Shown: positions 15,149 through 23,364, counted from the first letter of the stretch. The stretch: DNA of 36,952 nt from Cytophagales bacterium (GCA_030446715.1 JAUJMU010000015.1:1-36952), one strand, 5' to 3'. Notes: generated by a model not told the origin, from the letters alone. Numbers and translations: made by a program.

Positions 15149-15156
15149 CAAAGGTA
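15149..15156 (-). promoter_or_regulatory. Candidate -7 element of the TlpA-like gene
   Basis: Read on the minus strand this is TACCTTTG, an exact TAnnTTTG match, about 35 nt before the ATG at 15113. The -33 element is not clear. Confidence 0.45.
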
Positions 15157-15645
15157 GCAACAAAATTCACGGAGTGAAAATCCGGGATCCGAACCGGAAA
15201 ATATTCCCGGATGCAGCACCTGATCCCTACCCGATTTTCGTATGGAACCCGTGAACCAGGCAGATGATAATTGTTTACCTTTTTCGGACCATTGGATATT
15301 GGACGCTATATAATTCGGTATTTTTTAATTTCAGTTATATTTTTTTCGACTAATTTGTTATTCATCGGAATAAATTTAATATTACGCTCCCTTCTTTCGT
15401 AATTTCCGGTTGAGAGTTGCTTATGAGGCTCCTGCTTTGGTAAGCAACTTTTAATCTCCTCTTCATAGACCGGACAGACCGCAGCAATGCGGTTTGTTTT
15501 TTACCGGGTACAACAACTTTGGGGACCCGGTAAACGCTGAATGCTTCATGTCCGGTGATCAGAAGTTAAACCATTGCGGGAGCAAGCAGCTACATTTTTT
15601 CAATCACCTGTCCGCATTTAAAATTCCACACTTCCGGCTTTTAGC
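15157..15645. other. Intergenic region upstream of rsmH, with hairpin
   Basis: About 490 bp without a supported gene. ATCCGGGA (15180-15187) and TCCCGGAT (15205-15212) form a perfect 8-bp stem. In this position Bacteroidota usually carry mraZ; no MraZ-like coding sequence is visible in any frame. An in-frame extension of the rsmH ORF back to 15494 has no family resemblance. Confidence 0.55.
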
Positions 15646-15653
15646 TACCTTTG
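15646..15653 (+). promoter_or_regulatory. Candidate -7 element of rsmH
   Basis: TACCTTTG matches TAnnTTTG exactly and lies 23 nt before the chosen TTG start of rsmH. It supports a start close to the conserved YHIPVLL and argues against the long upstream extension. A -33 TTG at proper spacing is not evident. Confidence 0.4.
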
Positions 15654-15676
15654 CCCTGATTTTTAATCTGGTTCGC

Positions 15677-16588
15677 TTGTATCACATTCCCGTTCTTCTG
15701 GATCAATCCGTTCAGGGGCTGGGCATCAAGCCGGATGGCGTGTATGCCGATCTCACCTTTGGCGGCGGTGGCCACTCAAGGGCCATTCTGGAACAACTTG
15801 GCCCGCAAGGGAAGCTGTACGCTTTTGACCGTGATCCGGATGCCGTGGTGAATGCCCGCGAAATTACGCATCCCGGTTTTACGCTGGTGGAGGCTAACTT
15901 CCGTCACCTGCGCCGCTACCTGAAGTTGTACGGTGTATCCGCACTGGATGGTATCCTGGCCGATCTGGGCGTTTCTTCCCACCAGTTTGACTCGGCGGCC
16001 CGGGGGTTTTCCACCCGGTTTGAGGGTGATCTTGACATGCGCATGGACCAGAAGCCGGGGCTCACCGCCCAGCAGATCATCAATACGTACAATGAAGCGG
16101 AACTGCACCGCATTTTTGGTCTCTACGGCGAAGTGACCAATGCCCGCACCCTTGCGGCGGCAATTGTAAAAGCACGGTTCAACAACTCCATTGACACCGT
16201 GAGTGAACTGAAATCAATCCTCAATAAATTTGCCCCCCGGGGCAAGGAGTTCAAATACTACGCACAGGTGTTTCAGGCGCTGCGGATCGAAGTAAATGAT
16301 GAACTGAAGGCGCTGGAGGAGATGCTGGAACAGTCCGCGCAGATGCTCCGGCCGGCTGGACGGCTGGTGATGTTGTCTTATCATTCGCTGGAAGACCGGC
16401 TGGTGAAGAACTTTATCAACCACGGGAAATTCAGCGGCGAGGCCGAAAAAGATCTGTATGGCAACGTGAATGTCCCCTTCCGGCAGGTCACCCGCAAGCC
16501 GCTGGAGGCCGATGCAGCCGAACTGGAGGCTAAACCGGCAGGTCACCCGCAAGCCGCTGGAGGCCGATGCAGCCGAACTGGAGGCTAA
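15677..16588 (+). CDS. rsmH: RsmH, 16S rRNA m4C1402 methyltransferase, C-terminus frameshifted
   Basis: About 303 residues from the TTG at 15677, chosen because family members begin just before YHIPVLLDQSVQGL. SAM-binding and family motifs are present: YADLTFGGGGHSRAIL, DLGVSSHQFDSAARGFS, RFEGDLDMRMD, and FQALRIEVNDELKALE. It N4-methylates C1402 of 16S rRNA. The C-terminus is abnormal: a 55-nt tandem duplication (16480-16589) shifts the frame after EADAAELEA, so translation ends KPAGHPQAAGGRCSRTGG. The normal end (NPRARSAKLRIAEKN, stop at 16632-16634) remains in another frame after the second copy. Only the last 15 or so residues are affected, so activity might survive. First gene of the second half of the split division cluster. 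Confidence 0.92.
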   Translation: MYHIPVLLDQSVQGLGIKPDGVYADLTFGGGGHSRAILEQLGPQGKLYAFDRDPDAVVNAREITHPGFTLVEANFRHLRRYLKLYGVSALDGILADLGVSSHQFDSAARGFSTRFEGDLDMRMDQKPGLTAQQIINTYNEAELHRIFGLYGEVTNARTLAAAIVKARFNNSIDTVSELKSILNKFAPRGKEFKYYAQVFQALRIEVNDELKALEEMLEQSAQMLRPAGRLVMLSYHSLEDRLVKNFINHGKFSGEAEKDLYGNVNVPFRQVTRKPLEADAAELEAKPAGHPQAAGGRCSRTGG

Positions 16589-16589
16589 C
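16480..16589 (+). repeat. 55-nt tandem duplication inside rsmH
   Basis: 16480-16534 and 16535-16589 agree at 54 of 55 positions (they differ only at the last base). The unit covers the codons for RQVTRKPLEADAAELEA. Because 55 is not a multiple of three, the second copy is read out of frame. Confidence 0.97.
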
Positions 16590-16796
16590 CCCAGAGCCCG
16601 CAGCGCGAAACTGCGGATTGCCGAAAAAAATTAAGGAAATGCCTTTTTGATCTGAAGTGCTGAGTGCTTGATTTTAGATGGCATACAGAATCAAATGGTA
16701 TATAGAAATGGTATAATACTCATTGAGAATCAAGGATCGGACATCTAAATTTTACCATTCCTTTTTCTCTTTTACCTGAATTGAGCAACAGCAGCT

Positions 16797-17192
16797 ATGG
16801 CTACCAACACCACGAAAGTAAAGAAAAACGAACCTGTACCCGTCCAGCGGCGGAATACCCGGTCTATTTTCAGCCTGATCGAAAGCTACCTGCGGCTGGA
16901 TGGCATTTTTGAACACGGCCTGCCCGTGCGGTACATTCCGCACATTCTCTTCATGACTACCCTGGGCATCCTCTACATCGGCAACATTCACTATGCCGAG
17001 AAAAACATCCGCCAGATTGACAAACTCAAGCACGAAGTCAATGATTTTCAGTCGGAGTACACCACCCTTAGTGCTGATTATATGTACGCCAGCAAGCAGT
17101 CGGCCGTGGCCGAAAGAGTAGACTCAATGGGCCTCTACGAAAGTTCGGTGCCACCGTACAAAATTTCCGTGAAAGATCAGGAAGAAGAATAA
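16797..17192 (+). CDS. ftsL: FtsL-like cell-division protein
   Basis: 131 residues: basic cytoplasmic N-terminus, one membrane segment (about 58-75, HILFMTTLGILYIGNIHY), then a periplasmic coiled coil (IRQIDKLKHEVNDFQSEYTTLSADYMYASKQSAVAERVDSMGL) ending acidic. Topology and position between rsmH and ftsI match the FtsL-like protein of Bacteroidota, which helps assemble the septal FtsW-FtsI complex. Sequence similarity in FtsL is weak by nature, so the call is mainly from topology and synteny. The 160-bp gap before it is AT-rich with a TTTTAGATG/CATCTAAA inverted pair. Confidence 0.82.
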   Translation: MATNTTKVKKNEPVPVQRRNTRSIFSLIESYLRLDGIFEHGLPVRYIPHILFMTTLGILYIGNIHYAEKNIRQIDKLKHEVNDFQSEYTTLSADYMYASKQSAVAERVDSMGLYESSVPPYKISVKDQEEE

Positions 17193-17326
17193 CCGAATGT
17201 ACCGGCCGGAAAAGGTCCGGGAGAAGATAATCAATATTTTTGCGCCTGCTGCGTTCCGGTTGTGGAGAAGCATGCCTAAATTAGCCCCTGAGTAGCCTGC
17301 ATTTTCCATTGCAATCGATTTTCGCC

Positions 17327-19459
17327 GTGAATATTAAAAAATCCATTTTACTGCGGGTACGCGTTGCCTTTCTGGTGATGGTGCTCGGTGCCTTTGCCAT
17401 TGTGTGGCGGATTGCCGACCTGCAATGGATGGAAGGCAGTAAATGGCACAAGGCCGCTCAGGATAAAATGGTACGCTACCGCCAGGTAAAGGCTACCAGA
17501 GGCAATATCTACGCCGGCGACGGAAAAAGTCTGATGGCCACTTCACTGCCCTTTTATAAACTGGCCATTGACCCTACCATTCCCGAAAAGAAGGTTTTTG
17601 AGAAAGGGGTTGACTCTCTTTCTATCCTGCTGTCGCGGTTTTTTGGCGACCGGACCCCCACTGAATACAAACGCCGCCTGAAAGACGTACGCGTTGCCAA
17701 CGAAGAAGCCCGGCGGAAGGGGCGTCGCGAACGGGAGTATCTGGTGATCAACCACAAACTGGTCAATTATCAGGAAAAGAAAATGATGGAAAGCTGGCCG
17801 ATCTTCCGGCACGGCCGGATGGGCGGCGGATTGATTTTTGAACGGATGGACCTGCGCTACCAACCCTTCCGCCACTTGGCGCGGCGCACCATCGGCTTTA
17901 TGAACCAGGGCAATGAAGGTGCCGGGCTTGAATACAGCTTTAATGGTCAGCTGTCCGGAAAAGACGGCGAAGCGCTGTTTCAGCGGATAGCCGGCGGTGG
18001 CTGGAAACCCATACGTACGGCTACGGAAGTGCCGTCAGAGCCGGGATACGATATCCTGACCACCATCGACATCAATATGCAGGACGTGGCCGAGGCCTCC
18101 CTTGCCCGGCACCTGGCCGATCACCAGGCCAACTACGGCTGCGTGGTGGTGATGGAGGTGGCCACCGGCGAAATCAAGGCAATGGCCAACCTGGGCCGGC
18201 TCCCCTCCGGGCAATACGCCGAAACCTACAACTACGCCGTGGGCCAGCAGGGCCGTACCGAACCCGGTTCTACCTTCAAGCTGGCTTCCATCATCGCCCT
18301 GCTGGAAGAAACGCAGATCGATCCCCGCGACAGCATCAACACGGGCAACGGCGTGCTGCAGTATTATGACCGCGAAATGCGCGATTCGAAAAACGGCGGC
18401 TTCGGTAAGATTACCATTCAGCAGGCTTTTGAATTTTCGTCCAACGTCGCTTTCGTGAAGCTGATGCGGGATCACTTCAACACCAAGCCCCAGCGTTACT
18501 TTGAATACCTGGAGTCTTTTGGGCTCACCAGGCCGCTGGGCTTTCAGATGTTGGGCGAAGCAGTACCCGTCATCCGGCGTCCCAATGATCCGGGCTGGAG
18601 CGGTATATCGCTGCCGTGGATGTCGGTGGGCTACGAAACCAGAATTTCACCGCTGCACATCCTCTCCTTCTACAACGCCATTGCCAACAATGGCACCATG
18701 ATCCAGCCGATCATTGTGAAGGAAATCCGCATGGAAGACCGGGTCATTGATTCGTTCCGGGGCAAGGTGATCAATGAGAAAGTCTGCTCCGGGGAGACGC
18801 TGAAGAAAGTCCGGAAAATGCTGGAGGGCGTGGTATCGCACGGTACCGCCAAAAACATCGCCAACAATGATTACAAGATTGCCGGCAAAACGGGTACTTC
18901 GCAGAAACTCAAAAACGGACGGTACACCAAAAGCTACTATACCTCCTTTGTCGGCTACTTCCCCGCCGATCAGCCCAAATACAGCTGCATTGTGGTGATT
19001 GACGACCCCAAGGGCATCCGCCAGTACGGTGCCGACGTGGCTGCACCCGTATTCAAAGAAATTGCCGATAAGGTCTACGCACAGGATATTCAGATGCACA
19101 AACGGATGGCCGCTACCAAATGGGATCAGGAAGGTGTTTTTCCGACTATCCGGGCGGGCCATTTCAGCGAACTGCGTTATTTATGCAATGAGCTGGGTAT
19201 TTCCAATCATGGTCTTCACGACCAGGACTGGGTAGTGGCCCGCACCAGCAATAACTCAGTGCAGTGGCACAGCCGCCAGCCCAGACCCGGCCAAGTGCCC
19301 GACGTAAGTGGCATGCTGTTGCGCGATGCCCTTTATGTACTGGAAAACAGAGGCTTACGGGTCTCTTTCGCCGGCCGTGGCCGGGTAGTTTACCAGTCAC
19401 AGCCGCCGGGCAGCCAGGCACTGAAAGGCAGCTCTATAACCCTTAAGCTGGCCGAGTAA
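17327..19459 (+). CDS. ftsI: FtsI-type septal transpeptidase (PBP) with PASTA domain
   Basis: About 710 residues from the GTG at 17327 (MNIKKSILLRVRVAFLV); an in-frame TTG 18 nt upstream is less typical. One N-terminal membrane anchor (about 8-28) is followed by a PBP dimerisation domain and a transpeptidase domain. The catalytic SxxK is STFK (about residues 315-318), SxN is SSN near 370, and KTG is KTGTSQ near 521. One C-terminal PASTA domain follows (about 650-708, VPDVSGMLLRDALYVLENRGLRV), as usual in Bacteroidota FtsI. It cross-links septal peptidoglycan with FtsW. The frame is intact. Confidence 0.94.
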   Translation: MNIKKSILLRVRVAFLVMVLGAFAIVWRIADLQWMEGSKWHKAAQDKMVRYRQVKATRGNIYAGDGKSLMATSLPFYKLAIDPTIPEKKVFEKGVDSLSILLSRFFGDRTPTEYKRRLKDVRVANEEARRKGRREREYLVINHKLVNYQEKKMMESWPIFRHGRMGGGLIFERMDLRYQPFRHLARRTIGFMNQGNEGAGLEYSFNGQLSGKDGEALFQRIAGGGWKPIRTATEVPSEPGYDILTTIDINMQDVAEASLARHLADHQANYGCVVVMEVATGEIKAMANLGRLPSGQYAETYNYAVGQQGRTEPGSTFKLASIIALLEETQIDPRDSINTGNGVLQYYDREMRDSKNGGFGKITIQQAFEFSSNVAFVKLMRDHFNTKPQRYFEYLESFGLTRPLGFQMLGEAVPVIRRPNDPGWSGISLPWMSVGYETRISPLHILSFYNAIANNGTMIQPIIVKEIRMEDRVIDSFRGKVINEKVCSGETLKKVRKMLEGVVSHGTAKNIANNDYKIAGKTGTSQKLKNGRYTKSYYTSFVGYFPADQPKYSCIVVIDDPKGIRQYGADVAAPVFKEIADKVYAQDIQMHKRMAATKWDQEGVFPTIRAGHFSELRYLCNELGISNHGLHDQDWVVARTSNNSVQWHSRQPRPGQVPDVSGMLLRDALYVLENRGLRVSFAGRGRVVYQSQPPGSQALKGSSITLKLAE

Positions 19460-19544
19460 CACCCCAAATCCTTAATTTTTTCCTGAAAATCTCACACTGT
19501 ACATTATTTAAGACAATCTGCGGAGGCAAAAAGTCATATTGACG

Positions 19545-19552
19545 TAGATTTG
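19545..19552 (+). promoter_or_regulatory. Candidate -7 element upstream of murE
   Basis: TAGATTTG is an exact TAnnTTTG match 54 nt before the murE start, in a 147-bp gap after ftsI. No clear -33 TTG at standard spacing, so this is tentative. Confidence 0.35.
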
Positions 19553-19606
19553 TGCAGGTATTGATCCTTTCTTTTTGCAAATACCCCTTAAATTTCCGTA
19601 CAAACA

Positions 19607-21058
19607 TTGCTTCTACGAGATTTAATCCTCACAACTACTCCGGTTGCTGTACACGGCACTCTGGACACTGACATCCGCGCCATCACCTTTGATTCGCGGG
19701 AAGCGGGCCCCGGCAGCCTGTTTGTAGCCGTGAAAGGCACCCAGACCGACGGCCATCAGTTCATTTCCAAAACCGCCGAGCAGGGCGCAGCGGCAGTTAT
19801 CTGTGAAACCCTTCCGGCAGAAATCCCCGCTGGGGTAACATTCGTGCAGGTAACCGACAGCGCCCAGACGCTGGGTAAGGTCGCGTCTCAGTTCTACGGA
19901 AACCCATCCTCAAAACTAAAGCTGACCGGCGTAACCGGCACCAACGGAAAAACGACCACGGTTACCTTACTCTTTAAACTTTTCCGGAAACTGGGTTACA
20001 ACGTGGGCCTGATCTCGACGGTACAGAACCAGATCAACGAAACGGTGATTCCGGCCACACACACCACGCCCGACGCCGTGAAGCTGAATGCCCTGCTGGA
20101 CCAGATGGTGAAAGCCGGCTGTACCCACGCCTTTATGGAGGTGAGTTCGCATTCCTCGGTGCAGGAGCGGGTGGCCGGAATTCAGTTTGCCGGAGCCATT
20201 TTTTCCAACATCACCCACGACCACCTCGACTTTCACGGCACGTTCGACAACTACATCAAAGCCAAAAAGAAACTGTTCGACGAATTGCCGGCCTCATCCT
20301 TTGCCCTGATCAACCTCGACGACAAGCGTGGCCTTGTGATGCTGCAGAACACAAGGGCGCAGAAAAATACTTTTTCCCTGCAGAATGTAGCCACCTTCAA
20401 GGGCAAGCTGATTGCCAATACGCTGCACGGCCTGCAGATGGAGATCAATGGTCAGGAGGTCTGGTTCAAGCTGATCGGCACTTTCAACGCCTACAATCTG
20501 CTGGGCGTGTACGCGGCGGCAGTGCTGCTGGGCGAAAGTCCGGAAGACGTGCTGACACAGCTTTCAGATTTGCAGGCGGCACCGGGCCGGTTTGACCAGA
20601 TGCGATCACCGGCGGGCATTACCGGCATTGTGGATTACGCCCACACTCCTGACGCTTTGGAAAACGTGCTGGAAACCATTCATTCCCTGCGCGAAGGCCC
20701 CTCCCGGATCATTACCATCGTTGGCTGCGGCGGCAACCGCGATGCCACCAAGCGTCCGGTGATGGCCGACATTGCCTGCAAGTACAGCGACATAGCCATT
20801 CTTACTTCCGACAATCCGCGGTTTGAGGAGCCGGAAGCCATCCTTGCCGATATGGAGAAGGGGGTAAAAATTACTGACCGCAAAAAGACCCAGATCATCA
20901 CTGACCGCCGCGAAGCCATCCGTTACGCCGGCCAACTGGCCCGGAAAGGCGATATTATCCTGCTGGCCGGCAAGGGACACGAAACCTATCAGGAGATCAA
21001 AGGTGTGAAGCATCCCTTCGACGATAAAAAGGAACTCTCCAAAATGCTCAATGCTTAA
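19607..21058 (+). CDS. murE: MurE, UDP-MurNAc-tripeptide ligase
   Basis: 483 residues from a TTG start (MLLRDLILTT), in line with the family length. The ATP-binding loop GVTGTNGKTTT lies at about residues 108-116, followed by STVQNQINE, HTTPDA and EVSSHS. The C-terminal SDNPRFEEP (about residue 402) is the DNPR motif that in characterised MurE proteins goes with meso-diaminopimelate addition. It adds the third amino acid to UDP-MurNAc-L-Ala-D-Glu in the cytoplasm. It sits in normal order between ftsI and mraY. Intact. Confidence 0.95.
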   Translation: MLLRDLILTTTPVAVHGTLDTDIRAITFDSREAGPGSLFVAVKGTQTDGHQFISKTAEQGAAAVICETLPAEIPAGVTFVQVTDSAQTLGKVASQFYGNPSSKLKLTGVTGTNGKTTTVTLLFKLFRKLGYNVGLISTVQNQINETVIPATHTTPDAVKLNALLDQMVKAGCTHAFMEVSSHSSVQERVAGIQFAGAIFSNITHDHLDFHGTFDNYIKAKKKLFDELPASSFALINLDDKRGLVMLQNTRAQKNTFSLQNVATFKGKLIANTLHGLQMEINGQEVWFKLIGTFNAYNLLGVYAAAVLLGESPEDVLTQLSDLQAAPGRFDQMRSPAGITGIVDYAHTPDALENVLETIHSLREGPSRIITIVGCGGNRDATKRPVMADIACKYSDIAILTSDNPRFEEPEAILADMEKGVKITDRKKTQIITDRREAIRYAGQLARKGDIILLAGKGHETYQEIKGVKHPFDDKKELSKMLNA

Positions 21059-21115
21059 TTATAAGTAGCTGACTATCTGGCATTCAGCATTCAAAATTTA
21101 AAATTCTTCCTGAAA

Positions 21116-22309
21116 GTGTTATACTATCTTTTTGATTATCTGGAACGGCAGTTTGATCTGTTTGGTGCCGGCGTATTCCGTTACATCTCTTTCCGGGCGG
21201 GAATGGCCGTCATTATCTCTCTGGTAATCAGTACAATTTACGGAAAACGGTTAATCAATATGCTCCGCCGGCTCCAGGTGGGCGAAAGCATCCGGGATCT
21301 GGGTCTGGAAGGACAGATGCAGAAAAAGGGCACGCCGACCATGGGCGGACTGATCATCATCGGTGCCATTCTGATTCCTACGCTGCTGTTTGCCCGGCTG
21401 GACAATATCTACGTGATCCTGCTGCTGTTTTCTACCGTGTGGCTGGGACTGATCGGGTTCCTGGATGACTACATCAAGGTTTTCAAGAAAGACAAGGAAG
21501 GGCTGAAAGGCGTTTTTAAGGTAATCGGGCAGGTAGGGCTCGGACTGATCGTCGGACTGACGCTGTATTTCAGCGACAACGTGGTCGTGCGCGAATTCAA
21601 GGGCCAGATCAACTACAACCAGATTGACCAGACCCCGTACCGCGACATCAAATCCACCATCACCAACGTTCCTTTTCTGAAAAACAACCAGTTCAGTTAC
21701 CACGAACTGGTGCCGTTTCTCCCGGATGAATATACCTGGATTGTATACGTGGTAGTAGTTATCTTTATCGTAACGGCAATTTCTAACGGTGCCAACATTA
21801 CTGACGGCATTGACGGACTCGCGGCCGGGGTTTCGGCGATTATCGGGCTTACGCTGGCCTTGTTCGCCTACATTTCCGGTAATGCCATTTTCTCCAATTA
21901 CCTCAATATCCTTTACATCCCGGGTTCGGCGGAGATTGTAATTTTCTGCGCCGCGTTTACGGGAGCCTGTATCGGGTTTCTGTGGTACAACGCCTATCCG
22001 GCGCAGGTATTCATGGGCGACACGGGCAGCCTGACGCTGGGCGGCCTGATTGCCGTGCTTGCCTTCACCGTGCGCAAAGAACTGATGATCCTATTTCAAA
22101 TACACGAAGAGGAAATACGGGGAAGGCCGGCGGATTCTGAAAATGTCGCCCCTGCACCACCATTATCAGAAGTCGGTATATCAGGAAGACAAGATCGTGA
22201 CCCGCTTCTGGGTATTGGGAATTATCCTGGCGGTATTGTGTTTGGATACTCTGAAGCTGCTGTAATAGAATTTAAGTGGGTGTTAGCAGTGAGATTGAAG
22301 AAAAGATGA
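21116..22309 (+). CDS. mraY: MraY, phospho-MurNAc-pentapeptide translocase, disrupted C-terminus
   Basis: From the GTG at 21116 the first 325 residues are ordinary Mra[29 protein letters not shown] and [11 protein letters not shown], with multiple membrane segments. After ELMI (to 22090) the frame becomes nonsense through 22309. The proper ending reappears in another frame from 22092 ([14 protein letters not shown], then [11 protein letters not shown] and [14 protein letters not shown]) with its stop at 22263-22265. The join lacks the segment that in relatives reads roughly PILCGVFLIENLSVVMQVS, so about 55-60 nt (length 2 mod 3) are missing. As written, a catalytic-domain histidine motif and the last membrane segments are lost. 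MraY is essential, so a sequence error or a second copy elsewhere is likely. A cassette starts 17 nt after the original stop. Confidence 0.93.
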   Translation: MLYYLFDYLERQFDLFGAGVFRYISFRAGMAVIISLVISTIYGKRLINMLRRLQVGESIRDLGLEGQMQKKGTPTMGGLIIIGAILIPTLLFARLDNIYVILLLFSTVWLGLIGFLDDYIKVFKKDKEGLKGVFKVIGQVGLGLIVGLTLYFSDNVVVREFKGQINYNQIDQTPYRDIKSTITNVPFLKNNQFSYHELVPFLPDEYTWIVYVVVVIFIVTAISNGANITDGIDGLAAGVSAIIGLTLALFAYISGNAIFSNYLNILYIPGSAEIVIFCAAFTGACIGFLWYNAYPAQVFMGDTGSLTLGGLIAVLAFTVRKELMILFQIHEEEIRGRPADSENVAPAPPLSEVGISGRQDRDPLLGIGNYPGGIVFGYSEAAVIEFKWVLAVRLKKR

Positions 22310-22794
22310 TGAGAGTTATACTACTACTGTTTGTCTTGCTAAGCGCAAAGATGGTCTCCGGTCAAAATCAGGCGGAGATGAATCAGCAAGCTTATGCTTC
22401 TTATCAAAAGGCTGATAAAGAGTTAAATGCAGTCTACCAGAAGATTATCCTGAAGTATAAGGATGATCCTGTATTTGTTGCCAGCCTGAAAGAGGCGCAA
22501 CGCATATGGATTCAGTTTCGGGACGCAGAACTGAAGATGAAATATCCCCGGCGGGAGCAAGGGTACTATGGAACAGTTCATCCGATGTGTTACTCAGGTT
22601 ACAAGGAAGAACTGACCCGCCAGCGGATCAAAACATTACAACAGTGGCTGCAAGGCGTAGAAGAGGGAGATGTCTGTGCAGGTTCAGTACCGATAAAACA
22701 ATAAAACCCACTGCTAACACCGTCCACTCCGGTCAGCACGCCGCCTCACCGCAAAGCTGACGCAGGAGGCGATGCCGCCGGGTGGCCTTATTAC
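22282..22794 (+). mobile_element. Integron-like gene cassette 1 (right array)
   Basis: Starts GTTAGCAGTG (22282-22291) and, 5 nt after the gene's stop codon, has CACTGCTAAC (22709-22718), the exact 10-nt reverse complement. This R''-box-to-own-start match is the hallmark of a cassette that existed as a circle. The attC right arm ends at G of GTTAGGG (22795). One + strand gene with almost no flanking DNA. Confidence 0.75.
22306..22704 (+). CDS. LprI-like (DUF1311) secreted protein
   Basis: About 132 residues from the ATG at 22306; the upstream GTG extension crosses the cassette boundary and lacks a signal. A signal peptide is visible ([19 protein letters not shown], cleaved before QNQ). The mature protein has [37 protein letters not shown], then a Cys pair around [18 protein letters not shown]. 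This is the DUF1311/LprI pattern; some members inhibit lysozyme, most are untested. As cassette cargo a periplasmic protein of this type could protect against host or competitor muralytic enzymes, but that is inference. The gene almost fills its cassette. Confidence 0.82.
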   Translation: MMRVILLLFVLLSAKMVSGQNQAEMNQQAYASYQKADKELNAVYQKIILKYKDDPVFVASLKEAQRIWIQFRDAELKMKYPRREQGYYGTVHPMCYSGYKEELTRQRIKTLQQWLQGVEEGDVCAGSVPIKQ

Positions 22795-22801
22795 GTTAGG
22801 G
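22712..22801 (+). repeat. attC-like recombination site (right array)
   Basis: R'' TGCTAAC (22712-22718) and R' GTTAGGG (22795-22801), 90 bp in all. The outer stem is CCAC-t-CCGG (22724-22732) with CCGGGTGG (22778-22785): eight pairs and one extrahelical T. Inner pairs are GCA/TGC and CGCCTC (22742-22747) with GAGGCG (22766-22771). Unpaired spacers separate boxes from stem. R'' and R' pair with each other only at CTAAC/GTTAG, because each matches its own cassette instead. Confidence 0.78.
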
Positions 22802-23160
22802 CACATCAAAAATGAATAAGTGGAAGATTGCCTTTTGGACATTGTTTCTCATGACAACAGGCATGGTTGTATTGGGATGCTATATGATAGTAGACCAGTC
22901 GGTGAGTTTGACATACATGCGGGAAGGATACAAGGACACAGAAGCCGATCTGAAAATTTACACCCGGATGATAGAGAAGAAAAAACCTCACTACCGGCTG
23001 ATAAAAACACAGTTAGAAAAAGAAGGTGTAGACTTTGTGGCAAAAGATGATGAAGGTACCATTATCGGAATCAACCGGACTACTATGCGATTTGACAAAG
23101 ATAGCCTGTTAACAAAGATTGAAATGAATTGGTGAATAACAAAGAAAGACGTGCCCTAAC
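22795..23160 (+). mobile_element. Integron-like gene cassette 2 (right array)
   Basis: Starts GTTAGGGCAC (22795-22804) and, 15 nt after the gene's stop codon, has GTGCCCTAAC (23151-23160), an exact 10-nt reverse complement. The start codon of its single gene is 8 nt after the boundary box. The attC that should follow is present only as a left half. Confidence 0.72.
22812..23135 (+). CDS. Small membrane-anchored protein, possibly an immunity protein
   Basis: 107 residues: one N-terminal membrane segment (about 5-27, IAFWTLFLMTTGMVVLGCYMIV), then a charged extracytoplasmic or cytoplasmic domain (SLTYMREGYKDTEADLKIYTRMIEKKKPHY...). It resembles small Bacteroidota proteins with the MKKWKIAFW...DQ.V.LTYM pattern that have been labelled immunity protein 58. 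That label is from memory and unverified. It is the only gene of its cassette, and its orientation matches the array. AT-rich compared with the backbone. Function unproven. Confidence 0.72.
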   Translation: MNKWKIAFWTLFLMTTGMVVLGCYMIVDQSVSLTYMREGYKDTEADLKIYTRMIEKKKPHYRLIKTQLEKEGVDFVAKDDEGTIIGINRTTMRFDKDSLLTKIEMNW

Positions 23161-23200
23161 ATTCGCTGTTAGTCACCGGGCCGCTCCACCGCATAGCAAA
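23153..23200 (+). repeat. Truncated attC-like site ending the right array
   Basis: GCCCTAAC (23153-23160) is followed by a left half whose inner part (GGGCCGCTCCACCGCATAGC) aligns with the inner left half of the complete attC at 22712-22801. CTAACATTCGCTGTTAG (23155-23171) is a perfect CTAACA/TGTTAG inverted repeat. No right arm or proper R' box is found downstream, so the site is truncated or recombined. Confidence 0.5.
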
Positions 23201-23244
23201 AGCTTAAAGCCATAGTTACGGGTGTCTTTGGCTCTTTCGCAAAA

Positions 23245-23272
23245 CCCGGAAGGTTTTTAGAAACCTTTCGGG
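23245..23272. other. Hairpin downstream of the cassette array
   Basis: CCCGGAAGGTTTTTAGAAACCTTTCGGG folds on itself (CCCGGAAGGTTT with AAACCTTTCGGG, one G-T type mismatch). No T-run follows, so it may be a remnant terminator or RNA fold. Confidence 0.4.
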
Positions 23273-23307
23273 CTTCGGGCAGATTGCTACAGCTTCTGCA
23301 AAATAAA

Positions 23308-23342
23308 ACCGGGTCAAGCGCTGCCGCCTGACCCGGTTTTTT
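23308..23342. terminator. Bidirectional intrinsic terminator
   Basis: ACCGGGTCA (23308-23316) and TGACCCGGT (23329-23337) form a perfect 9-bp stem followed by a T-run to 23342 on the + strand and preceded by AAAA. It can terminate the minus-strand coiled-coil gene ending at 23365 and read-through from the cassette array. Confidence 0.82.
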
Positions 23343-23364
23343 ATAATTCTGAGGAGAAGCCTTC

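Noticed and set aside
15494-15676. N-terminal extension of RsmH
   Set aside because: The translation before YHIPVLL is unlike the family, and a TAnnTTTG element lies inside it, so the TTG at 15677 is preferred.
22080-22309. Programmed frameshift in mraY
   Set aside because: No slippery site is needed: a conserved segment is missing from the DNA, so a deletion explains the frame change.
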